Positions 61,925-64,000 of a DNA stretch of 64,000 nucleotides are shown here, piece by piece (position 1 is the stretch's first letter; each line of letters starts with the position of its first letter). Source of the DNA: Diphasiastrum complanatum (Eukaryota; Streptophyta; Lycopodiopsida; Lycopodiales; Lycopodiaceae). The position numbers and the translations under genes are program-made. Where the stretch lies: NCBI GenBank assembly GCA_029204225.1, contig CM055092.1, positions 43,714,094 to 43,778,093 on the forward strand, in the 5' to 3' direction. Under the pieces are notes generated by a model that saw only the letters and a program-made list of their open reading frames with translations, was not told the DNA's origin and did no database searches.

Positions 61925-64000
61925 ATGGCTTCAATCAGCAGCATGCAGAGCAAGATCTGCACAATTCTTGATTCTTCAGGATCTAACTTTCTAGCCTGGA
62001 AAGACATCACTCATACTCAAGGGCGAAAGATTATTTCCCTGGGTGGATGGCACAGAAGAAATGCCTACAACATCAAACAAGGAGCTACGTGAATGGAGGG
62101 AGAAAAACGACAAGGCAGTAGCCTTGCTATCATCTTCCATTGAAGATAGTCTCACACTTGACCTGGAAACACTCTCCAAAGCTAAGGAGATGTGGGATGC
62201 ATTGCTCACAAGATTTCAGACTAAATCAAGAAGTCAAATCATGATGCTGGAAGACTAGTTGACGAATCTGCAGTGGGATGGAAAAGACCTCACTTCTTTC
62301 GTGAGAAAGATGAAGGATCTATTTCTATCACTACATAACTCTAGAGCAGAGAACGTTGTATCAGCTGAGAAGCAGCTCACGTACCTGTTGAGAGCCTTAT
62401 CCAGATCATTCGAGACGACGAGAACCCTGCTCGCGAAAGATCCTACCATGAACCTCGAAGAGGCAATTGTCGAGATTCGAGAGGAAGTCGAGGCCAGAGA
62501 ACACCTTTTTCACAAGGATGGTTATGACCAGGCCCTCTACGACAACAAAGAAAAATCCAAGAAACAATTTAAGCCTAAGAGGGAGTCGAATCAGAGGCAG
62601 GACCGTGACCAGCAAGCAGAGGGGACCAGCAAAGGCAACTGGAAGAGCAAAGGGAGGTCGAAGCAACAAGGTGTAGACAAGAAGACTTGTGTGAGATGCA
62701 GAAGAGACGGGCATACAGTAGATACATGCTAGCTCAATCCCAAGATTGAGTGTATCCATTGCCACAAGAAGGGTCATGCAGCCATGGATTGCCGCCAGAA
62801 CCCGAGAAACAAATCAGCACAGAACAGACAGGAGAACAACAACAATTCATCCTATGTCGAGGAGCCCAAGAGCTCCAAGATGGGTGAAGAAAGAACGAAC
62901 ATAAATTGTTCGACCGCCTACATCTGTGAAGATGTGTGCGCAACATCAACATCTGACACACATGAGGTGATCCTAGACTCAAGAGCCACCTCATACTTCG
63001 TGACATCAAGAAGAATAATGTCTGATTTTAGAAGTGCAGATCCTTTAAGATTCATAGTTCTTGGAGATGGATCTAGACGTCAAGTGAACGGTATTGGTTC
63101 ACTATGGCTCAACACCAATGGCAAAGACAGACGACTCAAAGACATTATGTTCGTGCCTACTCTGCAACAAGACTTGCTTTCTGTAGCAAGAATAGCAGAT
63201 GTAGGGATGCATGTGACATTTTCTGACGAAGCATGCAACATGATCGATGCTAGTACCAGTACATTGATCGCTCAAGGCAGCAGGAAATGAAATCTATATC
63301 ATCTGAATGTACGTCTACCTGAAGATCAGGTGCATCAGACTCATGATGACTCGCCAGACACTCTGTGGCACAAAAGACTCTGCCACATGAATTCAATGGC
63401 ACTTTATCAAGCAAGCCATCATGGAGCGATAACAGGGATCAACATCTCGAATGCAACCAGTTCGACCACCTGTGATGCATGTTTGAAGGGCAAGATGTCG
63501 CGCACTCCATTCATCAAAGACTCCTACAGAACGACCAAGATTATGGAGCTAGTGCATTCTGACATCTACGGTCCATTCAATGTGATCTCGGAAAGGAAGT
63601 TCAAAGTAATATATAACCTTCATTGATGACTATAGCAAATTTTTCAGAGTGTATTTTATTCAGAATAAATTTGAAGCACTTGATAAATTCACAAAATATG
63701 TGAATTGGGCTGAAAGATGTAGATGCAGTAAAGTGAAGCAGATCAAAACAGATCGAGGTGGCGAATACATCTCGAATCGCTTTACTGACTTTTGCAATGA
63801 TCGTGGCATCATTCACAGAAGGACTGCAGCCTACACACTGCAGCACAATGGTGTTGCTGAAAGAAAGAACAGGACCCTGTTGGAAGCAGCCAGATGTATG
63901 ATGGCCTACTCGAAGGCTCCAAGGGTACTGTGGGTTGAAGCACTATGACCTCAGGATCCACATTGTGGACGAGAAGACAACCTTCTTGCATGGCTATATG
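61925..64000 (+). mobile_element. Internally deleted Ty1/copia gag-pol relic (runs off window)
   Basis: The gag start at 61925 (MASISSMQSKI, NFLAWKDI) shifts frame near 62035 into one frame that runs to 63626, with stops at 62256, 62730 and 63288. It carries a gag core (SKAKEMWDALLTRFQ) and two zinc knuckles (CVRCRRDGHTVDTC; CIHCHKKGHAAMDC). The protease motif reads LDSRATSYF, with Arg where Gly of DSG belongs. GAG-pre-integrase (LWHKRLCHMNS, CDACLKGK) and integrase HSDIYGP follow. After a frameshift near 63620 come KTDRGGEYIS and GVAERKNRT. At about 63940 the integrase joins directly to an RT block (YDLRIHIVDEKTTFLHGYM), so the linker and RT start are deleted. Inactive. Confidence 0.9.

Noticed and set aside
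62406-62777. Minus-strand Leu/Val-rich frame
   Set aside because: Antisense of the copia gag zinc-knuckle region.

Overview
The window is nuclear DNA from a land plant with a large, transposon-rich genome. The evidence is split genes with GT-AG introns of 0.1 to 12 kb, a plant PERK-type receptor kinase, plant-type Ty1/copia and Ty3/gypsy retrotransposons primed by initiator-Met tRNA, LINEs, a multi-exon hAT transposase relic and long (GA)n arrays. The style of the gypsy and LINE proteins and the large introns would suit a fern, lycophyte or conifer, but I cannot name the species. I see no prokaryotic, organellar or viral system and no CRISPR, rRNA or convincing tRNA gene.

Only two host genes can be supported. 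On the minus strand, five spliced exons between 21139 and 6178 encode the C-terminal half (motifs III-VI and the tail) of a DDX51/RH1-type DEAD-box RNA helicase. One of its introns is 12.0 kb long and carries a pair of direct repeats, a 190-bp (GA)n array, a decayed gypsy element and a copy of a dispersed repeat. On the plus strand, seven exons from 42165 to 44663 encode a complete cytoplasmic kinase domain and tail of a PERK-like proline-rich receptor kinase. The two genes are head to head, and both lack recognisable 5' exons in the 21 kb between them.

The rest is layered mobile elements. 0.4-2 kb: decayed copia pol. 3-3.8 kb and 47.3-48.4 kb: LINE remnants. 21.7-23.9 kb: a LINE with a broken RT active site. 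24.8-28 kb: a hAT transposase pseudogene, interrupted at 28029-31775 by an LTR-bounded gypsy element with a TATTA target duplication. 32.6-34.6 kb (minus) and 35.06-38.37 kb (plus): two chromodomain-type gypsy pols. 38.4-40.5 kb (minus): decayed copia. 48.4-51.1 kb: copia fragments and LTR pieces. 61.7-64 kb: a minus-strand copia RT scrap followed by a plus-strand, internally deleted copia element running off the window.

The standout is a full-length, apparently intact and very young Ty1/copia element at 51340-57770. It has 655-bp LTRs differing at only two bases by eye, a GAAGT target duplication, a PBS, a purine tract and one uninterrupted 1317-residue gag-pol ORF. The repeat it landed in has a second copy at about 16.6-17.2 kb that shows the uninterrupted target site.
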